DNA from: a virus
Strand: one strand, 5' to 3'
IMG/VR virus record: IMGVR_UViG_3300009149_000028
Span: 1 to 64,000 of that record
DNA length: 64,000 bases
Made by a program: the position numbers and the translations under genes. Within the stretch, counting starts at the first letter, position 1. Each line of letters begins with the position of its first letter. Under the pieces are notes generated by a model. It did no database searches, was not told where the DNA came from, and worked only from the letters and a program-made list of their open reading frames with translations. Shown in pieces: positions 1-8,242 of the stretch.

Positions 1-3000
1 CCTCCAGCAATATCCCCGTCAAATCCGCCTCCGAATCCTCCAGCTCCACCGTCACCAAGACCTTCCTCGCCTCCTTCTCCAGGAGTCTGTATAGCCGCAT
101 GAGGGTTTTCATACTTTTTATCAAGATCTTTAAATAACCCGATTTTCTTATATGATTCCGCTGCAGATTCAATTTCCATGAATAGTTTCTTCTCAACTTT
201 CTTCTGCTTCAAGATAAGTTTGATCTCTTCTTTAGAGAATCCCATAACATTCTCCATAGCCCATGTATATGAAGCTGGAGACATTCCTTCTGGAGTAAAC
301 ATTTGAGAGAAAACTTCTAACTTAGATTTCCACGTCTCCATGTTCAACAATACTTGTTGAGTAGAAGGGTTAGTAAGTTGCAAATCGAAATTATCTATAT
401 CATCTTCAAACCCTAAGAATAATAAGTGAATATTAGCTATTCTTCTTAATTCCATCAACACACACTCCTGTATCATGTTAATAGTTCTTGCGAACCTTAA
501 ATCAGATTGAGACAATAAACTTCCACCTGGAATAGATTCCGTGTAGTTCAAATAAGGTTTTGGAACCTTAATTGCAGCAAACAATTTATTTTGAAGATAT
601 TCAATATCCATGATATCACCAAGATTTGTTGCCCCTGGTAAAGTATCAATCTTTGAAGACTTATCTCCCCTAACTGGTATGAAGTAATCTTCTTCAACAC
701 TAGGGGGGTTGTATTTTCTATTTGAGTTTCCGTTTCTTGAATCTACGACTGGCTGTCTTTTAAGACGAGTTTTGATATCTTCAATATATTGTAAAACGTC
801 AGCATCATCTATGTTTCCTACATCAATGTAGAATACTCTACGTTCTGGAGCTCTAACAATACGATATACAAGCATTGCATCTTCTGCAAGCTGTAATTGT
901 TTCCAAAGTTTTCTATCTGGATCTAATACCGATCTACCATAAGGTAATCTACGAGTGTCTTCAAGTAATCTGAAATGGGCAATTTGCCAATCTTCAAATA
1001 TCATTCCTTGAGTGTCCCATCTGAATCTGGTTCTTCCTGGCTCACCTTCAACGCCTTCTTCTCTATGAATTTCTTCAGAAGGCAAGGCTAGTACATCAAA
1101 AATACCATATTCTTTATCAATGTGTAAATGTAAAAAGAAATCTCCATATTTACACAAATCTCTAATCCACAACCTCATGTTAAATTCAACATTCAATCGT
1201 TTCTTAAGAAGATCATTCAACACTTCTTTAACTCTTTTGTTAGGGGAGAAGATCTCAAGGATATTACCTCTCTCATTTCTGGTCAAGCAATTGTGAGTGA
1301 AAACACCAGTTCCATTTGAGGTTAGAATGGCGAAATTATGATGCTCGCCCACATTAACTAAATCATAAGTCTTCCTTTTACCAACAAACTCAACAGATTT
1401 AATTGAATGGTTTGTCGCAGACACAAAATTGGTCCAATTTTTATATTCAGATCTTGACAATAAGCCTTCAATTTCTTTTCTAGAAATATCATTATCTCTA
1501 CAAATTTTAGATAAATTTGGCCTTTCACCTTGTGAAGAAAGATATAAACTCTTTATATAATTTAATCTTTCTTTTTTAGAATTATATTTTTTTACAAAAT
1601 CAGTCCATTTGCCATATCCATTTTTCTCAAGATATGTATTAACCTTTTTTGGTCTCCAATTAAAATCATCACATATTTTTGACATATTATTCTCAAGAAT
1701 AATTTGTCCTAAATAATTTTCACACGCTCCCTCTATTGCTTGTATAGATATTTTGCTATTGTGAAACCCTAAATCCTCCCACCTTTGTAAATTTAAAGAT
1801 TTATATACTTTTGATTTATACAGAATTCTTCTAGTAGTTCCAAGAATCTCACAAGCCTCTTCGACTGTTGATGAATTATTATACGCTTGCAATAATTCAT
1901 GAATAGAAAATTCTCTTTTTTTATCATGAAGATATCTTCCATTTTTTTCTCCAGACAATCTATACCCTTTACCATACATAGGGTTTTCTTTTCCTGAATA
2001 ACCAAATAAATCTTTTAATTCTTCTTGAGAATAATTTGAGTATTTTCTTTTTTGTCTGTCAGAAATTTCTTGGACTCTTTTAGATCTCCATTCTGGATCG
2101 CTCCAATATGGACCTGAAGAAGAATTTGTTTCAGAAAACACTTTTTTCATCTTATCTGAATAACTCTTGTCATTTTTCCACCTGTCAGAATTAAGAGAGC
2201 TATGAAGCTTTTGGTGATCAAACCAATCCATGACCTGAAGATTGGATGGATCATTATTTAGTTTATTAAAATCCTTATGGTGAACAACTCCTTTTTTCTC
2301 TCCCCAAAGACTACGTTTAACAATTCTATGCGTATATTCCCATTTACCATCTTCAAAAACCATCTCATAACCACTTATTCTATCACCATCTCCAGATGCT
2401 CTAGTATAAAACGGTTGTATTGATTGGCTCTCTTTGAGATCTGATGTTTTTATATATTTGTCTTCACCATTAGAAAGCCATAAATGTTCTGAAGTAGCCA
2501 TTACGTGAGAATCATCATCAAACGTCACTTTATACACATCTTGTTCGCCTTTATATATGACTCTTTGACATATAGCTGGCTCACTTCTCTGTAATTCAGG
2601 ATTATATGAATAAACATGGAAATTTTCCATATTTTCATCATATAGCTCTTCTATTGTTTTTCTTTCCCCACTTAAAAGCGGGATTACAGTATTTGCATCC
2701 AAGCATTCATCCCTCATGATGTCAAGCGCTGCCGCTATCTCAGGGGATTGGTCCATAGCCCTAAAGTCTTGATAGGATGTTATTCTATCCGCATCAAAAT
2801 ACATAGTTCTCGTATACAAGTCTCTAGCTATTGAGTCTACTTGCCAATCAAGGAACTGTTGTTGTTGCTGCTCTCTAGGGTCTTGATATCTATAAAATCT
2901 ATCGTCACCTTTCTTCCCAGAGCCATTATCCTGACTTGGAGTGTGCCCTACTGGGGCTTGTGTGTATTCCTTTTCTCCAGGATCTCTAGGATCTGGCTTG

Positions 3001-3053
3001 AATCGTTGTGCAACTCTTTGAAATATTGTTTTTTGTGCGTTATTATCTGCCAT
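1..3053 (-). CDS. 20: Portal vertex protein, T4 gp20 family, interrupted by an intein (3' end outside window)
   Basis: The frame is open from the ATG at 3053 to the window edge. It encodes a T4-like portal, the dodecameric ring at the head vertex through which DNA is packaged. Residues 1-116 (N-extein) end in ALDIMRDE. A 472-codon intein follows (1290..2705), and the portal resumes as CLTRNERGNILEIF. Joining the exteins gives a continuous, sensible portal sequence. The downstream part carries the family segment RRVFYIDVGNIDDADVLQYI and the tract KVPKPYLNYTESIPGGSLL. The last visible residues are a Gly-rich, acidic tail. The terminase gene lies just upstream, as is usual for T4-like packaging genes. 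Family assignment rests on recognised motifs; the C-terminus is not in view. Confidence 0.93.
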   Translation of the reverse strand, partial: MADNNAQKTIFQRVAQRFKPDPRDPGEKEYTQAPVGHTPSQDNGSGKKGDDRFYRYQDPREQQQQQFLDWQVDSIARDLYTRTMYFDADRITSYQDFRAMDQSPEIAAALDIMRDECLDANTVIPLLSGERKTIEELYDENMENFHVYSYNPELQRSEPAICQRVIYKGEQDVYKVTFDDDSHVMATSEHLWLSNGEDKYIKTSDLKESQSIQPFYTRASGDGDRISGYEMVFEDGKWEYTHRIVKRSLWGEKKGVVHHKDFNKLNNDPSNLQVMDWFDHQKLHSSLNSDRWKNDKSYSDKMKKVFSETNSSSGPYWSDPEWRSKRVQEISDRQKRKYSNYSQEELKDLFGYSGKENPMYGKGYRLSGEKNGRYLHDKKREFSIHELLQAYNNSSTVEEACEILGTTRRILYKSKVYKSLNLQRWEDLGFHNSKISIQAIEGACENYLGQIILENNMSKICDDFNWRPKKVNTYLEKNGYGKWTDFVKKYNSKKERLNYIKSLYLSSQGERPNLSKICRDNDISRKEIEGLLSRSEYKNWTNFVSATNHSIKSVEFVGKRKTYDLVNVGEHHNFAILTSNGTGVFTHNCLTRNERGNILEIFSPNKRVKEVLNDLLKKRLNVEFNMRLWIRDLCKYGDFFLHLHIDKEYGIFDVLALPSEEIHREEGVEGEPGRTRFRWDTQGMIFEDWQIAHFRLLEDTRRLPYGRSVLDPDRKLWKQLQLAEDAMLVYRIVRAPERRVFYIDVGNIDDADVLQYIEDIKTRLKRQPVVDSRNGNSNRKYNPPSVEEDYFIPVRGDKSSKIDTLPGATNLGDIMDIEYLQNKLFAAIKVPKPYLNYTESIPGGSLLSQSDLRFARTINMIQECVLMELRRIANIHLLFLGFEDDIDNFDLQLTNPSTQQVLLNMETWKSKLEVFSQMFTPEGMSPASYTWAMENVMGFSKEEIKLILKQKKVEKKLFMEIESAAESYKKIGLFKDLDKKYENPHAAIQTPGEGGEEGLGDGGAGGFGGGFDGDIAG
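1290..2705 (-). mobile_element. Intein with HNH homing-endonuclease domain inside the portal gene
   Basis: This is a 472-residue in-frame insertion with the full set of protein-splicing signals. Cys1 starts block A (CLDANTVIPLLSGE). A TSEH block-B motif follows in VYKVTFDDDSHVMATSEH. Block F is YDLVNVGEHHNFAIL. Block G is GVFTHN, followed by Cys+1 of the extein. The centre contains an HNH-type core (VVHHKDFNKLNNDPSNLQVM, around 2240-2300), a NUMOD3-like segment (NPMYGKGYRLSGEKNGRY) and helix-turn-helix-like segments further on. These are DNA-binding modules common in homing endonucleases. All residues needed for splicing are present, so it is probably active. No stop codon was found in the parts of the frame that were checked codon by codon. 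Confidence 0.93.
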
Positions 3054-3089
3054 TTGATAAAATATATATAATCATTGTTGTAATATCAA

Positions 3090-4841
3090 TTAATCTAGTA
3101 ACCAACTTAGATCATTGTCCTCTTCAGCCGCCTGCGTGGCAGCGTCCTTAGATAAATAGATGGGTTTCATATTTGACTTATGCTTCTCATCAAATTCTTT
3201 TGTTTTCTTTTTAGTGTGTTGTCTATCTGCCTCAGAAGAACCTTTACCATCATAAGGGTTCTGGCTATAGCTTATAGCTCCAAGCATTGCTTTATACAAG
3301 TTTCTCCCCTCTACAGCTTTCTCCCAAACATATTCTTTAATATAACAAACAATAGCGAATGCTATCAAAAGGTCATCATGACTTCCTGATTCATGCTCAA
3401 TTTTACCATTGGGCTTTTGAACAAATGTCTCCATTTCTATAACCACTCTAGGCGAATTAAGCGTAACTACTTTTTCTGATAAATATTTCTTAAGAGCGCT
3501 AATTAATAAAGGTCTTGTTTTTGGCGTGGTCTGAAACCCTGGCACCACTTCATTTTCAACCACTTTAAATCTAGAATCTCTAGGCCCAGTCCAAGTCTCT
3601 CTATAAGCTGAAGCTTTATGGACTCTTTTGTATCCTAAATTCTTATGCAACTCATAACAAGTTGCTGATCCCATATTATTAAACTCAATAGCAACGTAAG
3701 CTTCATTGTAAACCATTCCTACAGCATATATTACATGAGCTAATTCGTGAGCGTCTAATTTCTTATGATACTCAGCCACTTGAATCATATCTATAGCTTC
3801 AAATACTTGTATAGTAGAGTAATCCTTTCCATCTCCACGCGCAACATCTGATGCAATTATGTACTCGCAACCTTCAACTGGCTTATGATATACCCAGAAT
3901 GAATTTTTATCCTTAACAAAAGGATCCTCACCTTCTTTATGCTTCTTCTCATCAAAATAACAAATAGGTTTAGTTCCATTAGTTTGTTGAGCATAATATT
4001 TCCTAACCCTATCTGGGATAACGGTGGCCTTCGAACCTTCAAAAGATAAATCAAGCTCTTGAGCAATTTTTACCTCATCTCTATGTAATTGATTACATAT
4101 CTCTTCATACCAAGGGCTCCAATACCTAGTGGTTCCATCGTCTTGAGCTCTAAGCTCAAGACCCTGAGCACAGTAAGGATTGTCTTTCCAGTGTACAACG
4201 CTTCTACAGAACTTATTCTGTCCCTTGATAGAAGATTGCCAAGTTTTATAGTAATAGCCTGAGGTACCGTTAGGTGTCGAAATAATGATAGTCTTACCAC
4301 CAGTTCTGGATACAGCAAGACCAGCTCCCATATTGATTTGATCCGCATGTTCAATAAAAGCTGCTTCATCCAAAATCAACATTGTCAAAGAATCCCCACG
4401 ACCAGCGTCTGGAGAAGATGCCACAGCCTTAATGCTTGATCCATTAGAAAATGTAAGTTCGTTTTGATTATCCTTAAGCCTAGCTTCAGGCATTAAGAAT
4501 GGAGGCGTGTTATTAATATATTGTTTAACTGTTTCTAGGAATCTTTTCGCTCCTTTAAAATCATTGGCAATAATTAGTATTCTTTGATCGTGTTTAAATA
4601 AAGCCGCCCATGCAACATATCCAGCGGTAGCAACCGATAAACCTGTTTGCCTACTTTTTAGTATAATGTTATTTTGATACTTGTTAAACTTGTAGATTAC
4701 TCTCTTTTGGTATTCATATGGGGAAAACTTTGAAAGCTCACTTGTATCCGCATCGAAAATAACTCCGTAATTCTCCAGGTAATATATCGGATCAGCCATG
4801 CATTTGGCCAACTCTAATTCTTCGTAGGTAAGTTCAGACAT
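3090..4841 (-). CDS. 17: Terminase large subunit, T4 gp17 family
   Basis: The packaging motor ATPase and nuclease, 583 aa, close to the 610 aa of T4 gp17. An adenine-binding-type N-terminus is followed by a Walker A-like loop KSRQTGLS (residues 62-69), Walker B LILDEA (155-160) and the coupling motif ISTP (187-190). The C-terminal half is an RNase H-fold nuclease: the first acidic residue is in IIASDVARGDGKDYS (Asp332) and a late acidic pair is in GSHDDLLIAFA. The gene sits between the fibre genes and the portal on the same strand, and a CTATTTATAA motif lies 13-25 bp upstream of the ATG. No inserted element is seen in this gene. Confidence 0.96.
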   Translation of the reverse strand: MSELTYEELELAKCMADPIYYLENYGVIFDADTSELSKFSPYEYQKRVIYKFNKYQNNIILKSRQTGLSVATAGYVAWAALFKHDQRILIIANDFKGAKRFLETVKQYINNTPPFLMPEARLKDNQNELTFSNGSSIKAVASSPDAGRGDSLTMLILDEAAFIEHADQINMGAGLAVSRTGGKTIIISTPNGTSGYYYKTWQSSIKGQNKFCRSVVHWKDNPYCAQGLELRAQDDGTTRYWSPWYEEICNQLHRDEVKIAQELDLSFEGSKATVIPDRVRKYYAQQTNGTKPICYFDEKKHKEGEDPFVKDKNSFWVYHKPVEGCEYIIASDVARGDGKDYSTIQVFEAIDMIQVAEYHKKLDAHELAHVIYAVGMVYNEAYVAIEFNNMGSATCYELHKNLGYKRVHKASAYRETWTGPRDSRFKVVENEVVPGFQTTPKTRPLLISALKKYLSEKVVTLNSPRVVIEMETFVQKPNGKIEHESGSHDDLLIAFAIVCYIKEYVWEKAVEGRNLYKAMLGAISYSQNPYDGKGSSEADRQHTKKKTKEFDEKHKSNMKPIYLSKDAATQAAEEDNDLSWLLD

Positions 4842-4853
4842 AATTCCCTATTT

Positions 4854-4866
4854 TCTTATAAATAGG
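4854..4866 (-). promoter_or_regulatory. Candidate late promoter motif upstream of terminase
   Basis: On the minus strand this reads CCTATTTATAAGA, 13 bases before the terminase ATG. The same core recurs before many virion genes on both strands. Its promoter role is inferred from position and recurrence only. Confidence 0.5.
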
Positions 4867-4877
4867 GGAAAATAAGC

Positions 4878-5192
4878 TTAAAGACCCACAAAGACCTTCA
4901 CTGCATCAAAGTCAGAATCAGGTAAAACTTGATAAGTGTCCGTGATATAAATAACTGATGTAGAGCTGTTTTTGTAATAAACTTGATAATCTCCCACTGT
5001 TGATGCTGACCAAGAACTAGCATAAGCTCCTGTTTCAGCATTAACTAAAGACATTGAGACGGTGTCGCCAGTAATTGGAGTTCCATCACGGTATATATCA
5101 ATATCAAAAGTTACTGGAGTAACTGCAGAATTGTTTCTATCTACCGAGTAAATAATTTCATTAATTGTCTCGCCTGTCCTAAATCTTGCCAT
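4878..5192 (-). CDS. Small beta-rich (Ig-like) hypothetical virion protein
   Basis: A 104 aa protein of unknown function. It starts MARFRTGETINEIIYSVDRN and reads like a single Ig or fibronectin-type beta sandwich, with alternating hydrophobic strands, a GDYQVYYKN strand and no helix-rich stretch. Two other small proteins here (31616..31978 and 32005..32367) have a similar size and texture. This suggests a class of small baseplate or fibre accessory domains. An ATATTTATAATT motif sits directly before the ATG. It lies between the terminase and fibre genes on the same strand. The fold is inferred by eye. Confidence 0.75.
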   Translation of the reverse strand: MARFRTGETINEIIYSVDRNNSAVTPVTFDIDIYRDGTPITGDTVSMSLVNAETGAYASSWSASTVGDYQVYYKNSSTSVIYITDTYQVLPDSDFDAVKVFVGL

Positions 5193-5213
5193 AATTATAA
5201 ATATATGCTATTT

Positions 5214-5351
5214 TTAAGGAGTTATAAATAAATCATCTTCTGGATCCAAAGTTTGTTCGAAAACTTTATATTCGGACAAACTATACTCTTTTATAACTGC
5301 GCTATTAGGATCTATGCCTTGATCTACTTTTAAACTACTTGCAACCTTCAT
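5214..5351 (-). CDS. Very small hypothetical protein (45 aa)
   Basis: The ATG at 5351 is preceded by a GGAAAT purine run and overlaps the last 17 bases of the patatin gene in another frame. The product starts MKVASSLKVDQGIDPNSAV and ends EDDLFITP, acidic and without membrane segments. Without it there would be an unexplained gap between two tightly packed genes. Its function is unknown. The support is the open frame, start context and spacing only. Confidence 0.45.
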   Translation of the reverse strand: MKVASSLKVDQGIDPNSAVIKEYSLSEYKVFEQTLDPEDDLFITP

Positions 5352-6315
5352 TATTTCCTTTTTCAACTTTCTCATTGACAAGTACTATACTTCTCTTTTC
5401 ACAAGTACCGTCTTCTATACCTTTCATTCCTAAATTCCACCAATCCTCCATTACTTTTTTATCAAACATAAGAGAATTTTCAGCTAGCATATAAGGGGTA
5501 TAATAAACATTTATTTTCACATCTTTATCTTTTGCCTTAAGTCTACCTATAGATATATCATCCTTTGAAATTTCTTTATGCATAATCCCACTAACTCTCA
5601 TAAAAAGCTGTAAAACATTTTTAGCAAAAAAATTATCTTTAGCTGCGTACTTAGCTGGTCTATGAACAATTACATCAATCTCATCAACCCCTCTATCTAT
5701 AGCTCCTTGAATTGGTATATGCTCTATTATTCCTCCATCCACAAATTCGCTTCCTTCTTTTTTAAGTAAAGACATCCATATTGGAACATTTGAAGATGCC
5801 CACATCCAATCAACAAAATCCTCATAACTATATTCATTTGAAGATTTGTATTCTGATAATCCTGTTTTTAAATTAACAACTACAGCAACTAACTCTTTAC
5901 CTAGCTCTTCTCTTATTTTAATATAATCTTGTTCAGTAAAAAGTCCTTTAATTGTTTTTCTTAAATTTTCAGACTCACCTAGAGTTGGTCTATTTTCTCC
6001 TTTAAACAATTTACATATAGGATTTAATATCAAAACTCTATATAAGGCATTAAAAACATTTATTCCACCTTTTTTAGTAAAAGGATTAATGTTGAATATA
6101 CTTTCTTGAGTGACTGAAGTATATGCCTCTTTCAATCTTGCCATTTCCTTTGTTGCGGTCAATGGAGATAATAAAATTCCAGTAGATGATCCAATACAAA
6201 CATCGTAATCACCTCCATTTTTATTAATTAAACCTTCTATGGTTCCACCGCCCCATGCACCGAAAGCTCCACCGCCACTTGCTACAATTGCTCTTGTTTT
6301 TTTCTTATTACTCAT
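5335..6315 (-). CDS. Patatin-like phospholipase
   Basis: 326 aa. The N-terminus has the patatin oxyanion loop ASGGGAFGAWGGG (12-24). The nucleophile elbow GSSTG follows (Ser44 in G-x-S-x-G), and the catalytic Asp is in FVDGGIIEHIP (Asp193, DGG motif). This completes the Ser-Asp dyad of patatin or RssA-type lipid acyl hydrolases. There is no signal peptide, so the enzyme should act in the host cytoplasm or on the inner membrane face, or be packaged. It lies among fibre genes on the minus strand. The family is clear; a role in lysis, entry or membrane remodelling is only inference. Confidence 0.88.
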   Translation of the reverse strand: MSNKKKTRAIVASGGGAFGAWGGGTIEGLINKNGGDYDVCIGSSTGILLSPLTATKEMARLKEAYTSVTQESIFNINPFTKKGGINVFNALYRVLILNPICKLFKGENRPTLGESENLRKTIKGLFTEQDYIKIREELGKELVAVVVNLKTGLSEYKSSNEYSYEDFVDWMWASSNVPIWMSLLKKEGSEFVDGGIIEHIPIQGAIDRGVDEIDVIVHRPAKYAAKDNFFAKNVLQLFMRVSGIMHKEISKDDISIGRLKAKDKDVKINVYYTPYMLAENSLMFDKKVMEDWWNLGMKGIEDGTCEKRSIVLVNEKVEKGNNEGCK

Positions 6316-6335
6316 TCTTTATATATATATATAAT

Positions 6336-7406
6336 TTAAACGTTTCCATGTACTCCAGCATAGTCCATAACCCCTGCAGATAATTGACCATATAAATATT
6401 GCTGTATTGTGTTGCCTTCTTGATTTATTACTGTTAAAAGCCAATCATGAACTGATGTGTCTGAAGTCAGAATAGATGCTATAAGAGGGTTTGTGTTACC
6501 TTTTACATATTTGTTTATGTCTGAGTCTAAGCTGTCTAAGAATGGCATTGCTATAGCTTCAGCTTCAGGTATAGATGTAGCTCCTGAGTGAGACATTAAT
6601 ATTAATCCTCCTGTAGCAAGAATAACTTCATCAATAACATTTTCTCTTCTCCTAACCCCTTCTGATCTAGCTAATTTCTTAGTATAATATTTTGTTGAGT
6701 CTTTTGTGTTAATTGTGTCATATTCACCATCGGCTTTAACCCATGATCTTTTAACAAGCCTGTGAGACACATACCCATCAGCTTCAACGTGATATTGAAA
6801 CTCCGCCTTTAGAATAGGGTTTTCATATACTAGGTCAGACAATCCTGTCTGAGGATTAATTACAATATTAACAGTTTCATAATATTCAGTATTTATTAAA
6901 AAACCATTAGAAAATGTAAATTTAGGATGCAATTTTCCATTTATATCTTTTTTATAGTCTATAGATTTTGGAGTTATTGTGTAATCTAATTCACCAAGCC
7001 TTTCAATTGTATCATCAGAAATATAGTGATACAACTTATAATGATTATATTTCTCTTGCTCTTCTTCAGTTAATACTTCATCTCTTTTATCTTTATCTAC
7101 AATAAAGTTCTTACTTAATATTTTTTTTTCTTCTAAAGTATAAGCACTCCATGTCTGCCCAGTATTAGATTCATATATATCCCTTATTTCTTCTCTTACG
7201 AAAAAATGTCTCTGCCCAGCTTCTTCACCAAATTTTTCCCAATTAACTATTGAAGTTATGTTACTATACCCTGGGTACGTAGATGACCCTGAAACAACAA
7301 ATGTAGTTGCTCCGCTTAACTCTTTCTCATCCCAAACTAATGCTTCTAAACCAATTCTGTAATCAGTTAATCCGCTTAAATTATATGCAAATATATTATT
7401 TCCCAT
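6336..7406 (-). CDS. Hypothetical virion protein sharing a module with its neighbour
   Basis: 356 aa, starting MGNNIFAYNLSGLTDYRIG. Residues about 80-130 (TLEEKKILSKNFIVDKDKRD, then VLTEEEQEKYNHYKL) match in pattern a stretch of the adjacent 271 aa protein (SLSDGEKEELSKNFATNKSD, then ILSEDEIKIYS). The two therefore share a roughly 45-residue helical module. The remainder is beta-rich. I do not recognise a named family. Its position in the fibre block suggests a tail or receptor-binding component. Confidence 0.75.
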   Translation of the reverse strand: MGNNIFAYNLSGLTDYRIGLEALVWDEKELSGATTFVVSGSSTYPGYSNITSIVNWEKFGEEAGQRHFFVREEIRDIYESNTGQTWSAYTLEEKKILSKNFIVDKDKRDEVLTEEEQEKYNHYKLYHYISDDTIERLGELDYTITPKSIDYKKDINGKLHPKFTFSNGFLINTEYYETVNIVINPQTGLSDLVYENPILKAEFQYHVEADGYVSHRLVKRSWVKADGEYDTINTKDSTKYYTKKLARSEGVRRRENVIDEVILATGGLILMSHSGATSIPEAEAIAMPFLDSLDSDINKYVKGNTNPLIASILTSDTSVHDWLLTVINQEGNTIQQYLYGQLSAGVMDYAGVHGNV

Positions 7407-7424
7407 TTTTTTATAAATATTAAT

Positions 7425-8240
7425 TTATTTTTTACACATTTCTATTCTAGCCCTTCTCATTTTCACAGAAGTATTCTTTTTAGATTTTATCTTTATAGAA
7501 ATTTTATATGAATCCTCGTCAAGATCCGCATAAACAAACCCGCTATAGGATTCCCAATTATCTTTATTTTTGAATTCTATAGTATTTTCTGATAATGTAC
7601 TAGAATCATCTATATCCACCTTAATATCTGTCGATTTGCTGTCGCTGCCACTAACTTCATAATACCAACCTATTCTATAATTTCCTTTTGGTATATCAAT
7701 AGTGTTTAGTATGCAATTTTCATAATAAGAACTACTTGATGTTGTTATCTCACCCTCTGATGATGCGCTCTCAGAATAAGATGACGCTGGAGTTGTTGTT
7801 AAAACAGGTATATCATCACTAGACATTAGACTACTTAATATTGTTTCTAAATCTTTATTTTTACTATCTTCATTTATTAAAGATTGAGTCTCAATAGAAT
7901 ATATCTTTATTTCATCTTCAGATAAAATAGATTCTCTATCACTTTTATTGGTAGCGAAATTTTTTGATAATTCTTCTTTTTCTCCATCTGATAATGATGA
8001 AAAATCTGTCACAGAATAGTAAGAAACTAAAGATTCTCTATATTCTGTGTATGTCATATTTGATGATGAATAGCTGCTTTTTAAGTTATCTATATTTGTA
8101 ACATCTGTAGAGTTATTAGATGCAAAATCATAATCATCAGAAACAACAATCAACTGCCTTCTTTTATATCTATCCTCAGGCTCTCCATCTACAAATATAC
8201 TATCCTGCCTAGGCAATAAATCTAATCTTGCTATTTTCAT
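7425..8240 (-). CDS. Hypothetical virion protein with Ser-rich middle and beta-sandwich tip
   Basis: 271 aa. It contains the shared helical module (about 70-115), then a low-complexity Ser/Thr linker (TTPASSYSESASSEGEITTS) and a C-terminal beta-rich domain. That domain has an amphipathic strand pattern like a carbohydrate-binding jelly roll (SGFVYADLDEDSYKISIKIK). It is followed within 3 bases by the next fibre gene. The carbohydrate-binding reading is inference. No catalytic motif is visible. Confidence 0.75.
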   Translation of the reverse strand: MKIARLDLLPRQDSIFVDGEPEDRYKRRQLIVVSDDYDFASNNSTDVTNIDNLKSSYSSSNMTYTEYRESLVSYYSVTDFSSLSDGEKEELSKNFATNKSDRESILSEDEIKIYSIETQSLINEDSKNKDLETILSSLMSSDDIPVLTTTPASSYSESASSEGEITTSSSSYYENCILNTIDIPKGNYRIGWYYEVSGSDSKSTDIKVDIDDSSTLSENTIEFKNKDNWESYSGFVYADLDEDSYKISIKIKSKKNTSVKMRRARIEMCKK

Positions 8241-8242
8241 AA

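Noticed and set aside
1793-2005. 70-codon minus-strand frame
   Set aside because: It lies in another frame inside the intein, whose frame is protein-like and homing-endonuclease-like throughout.
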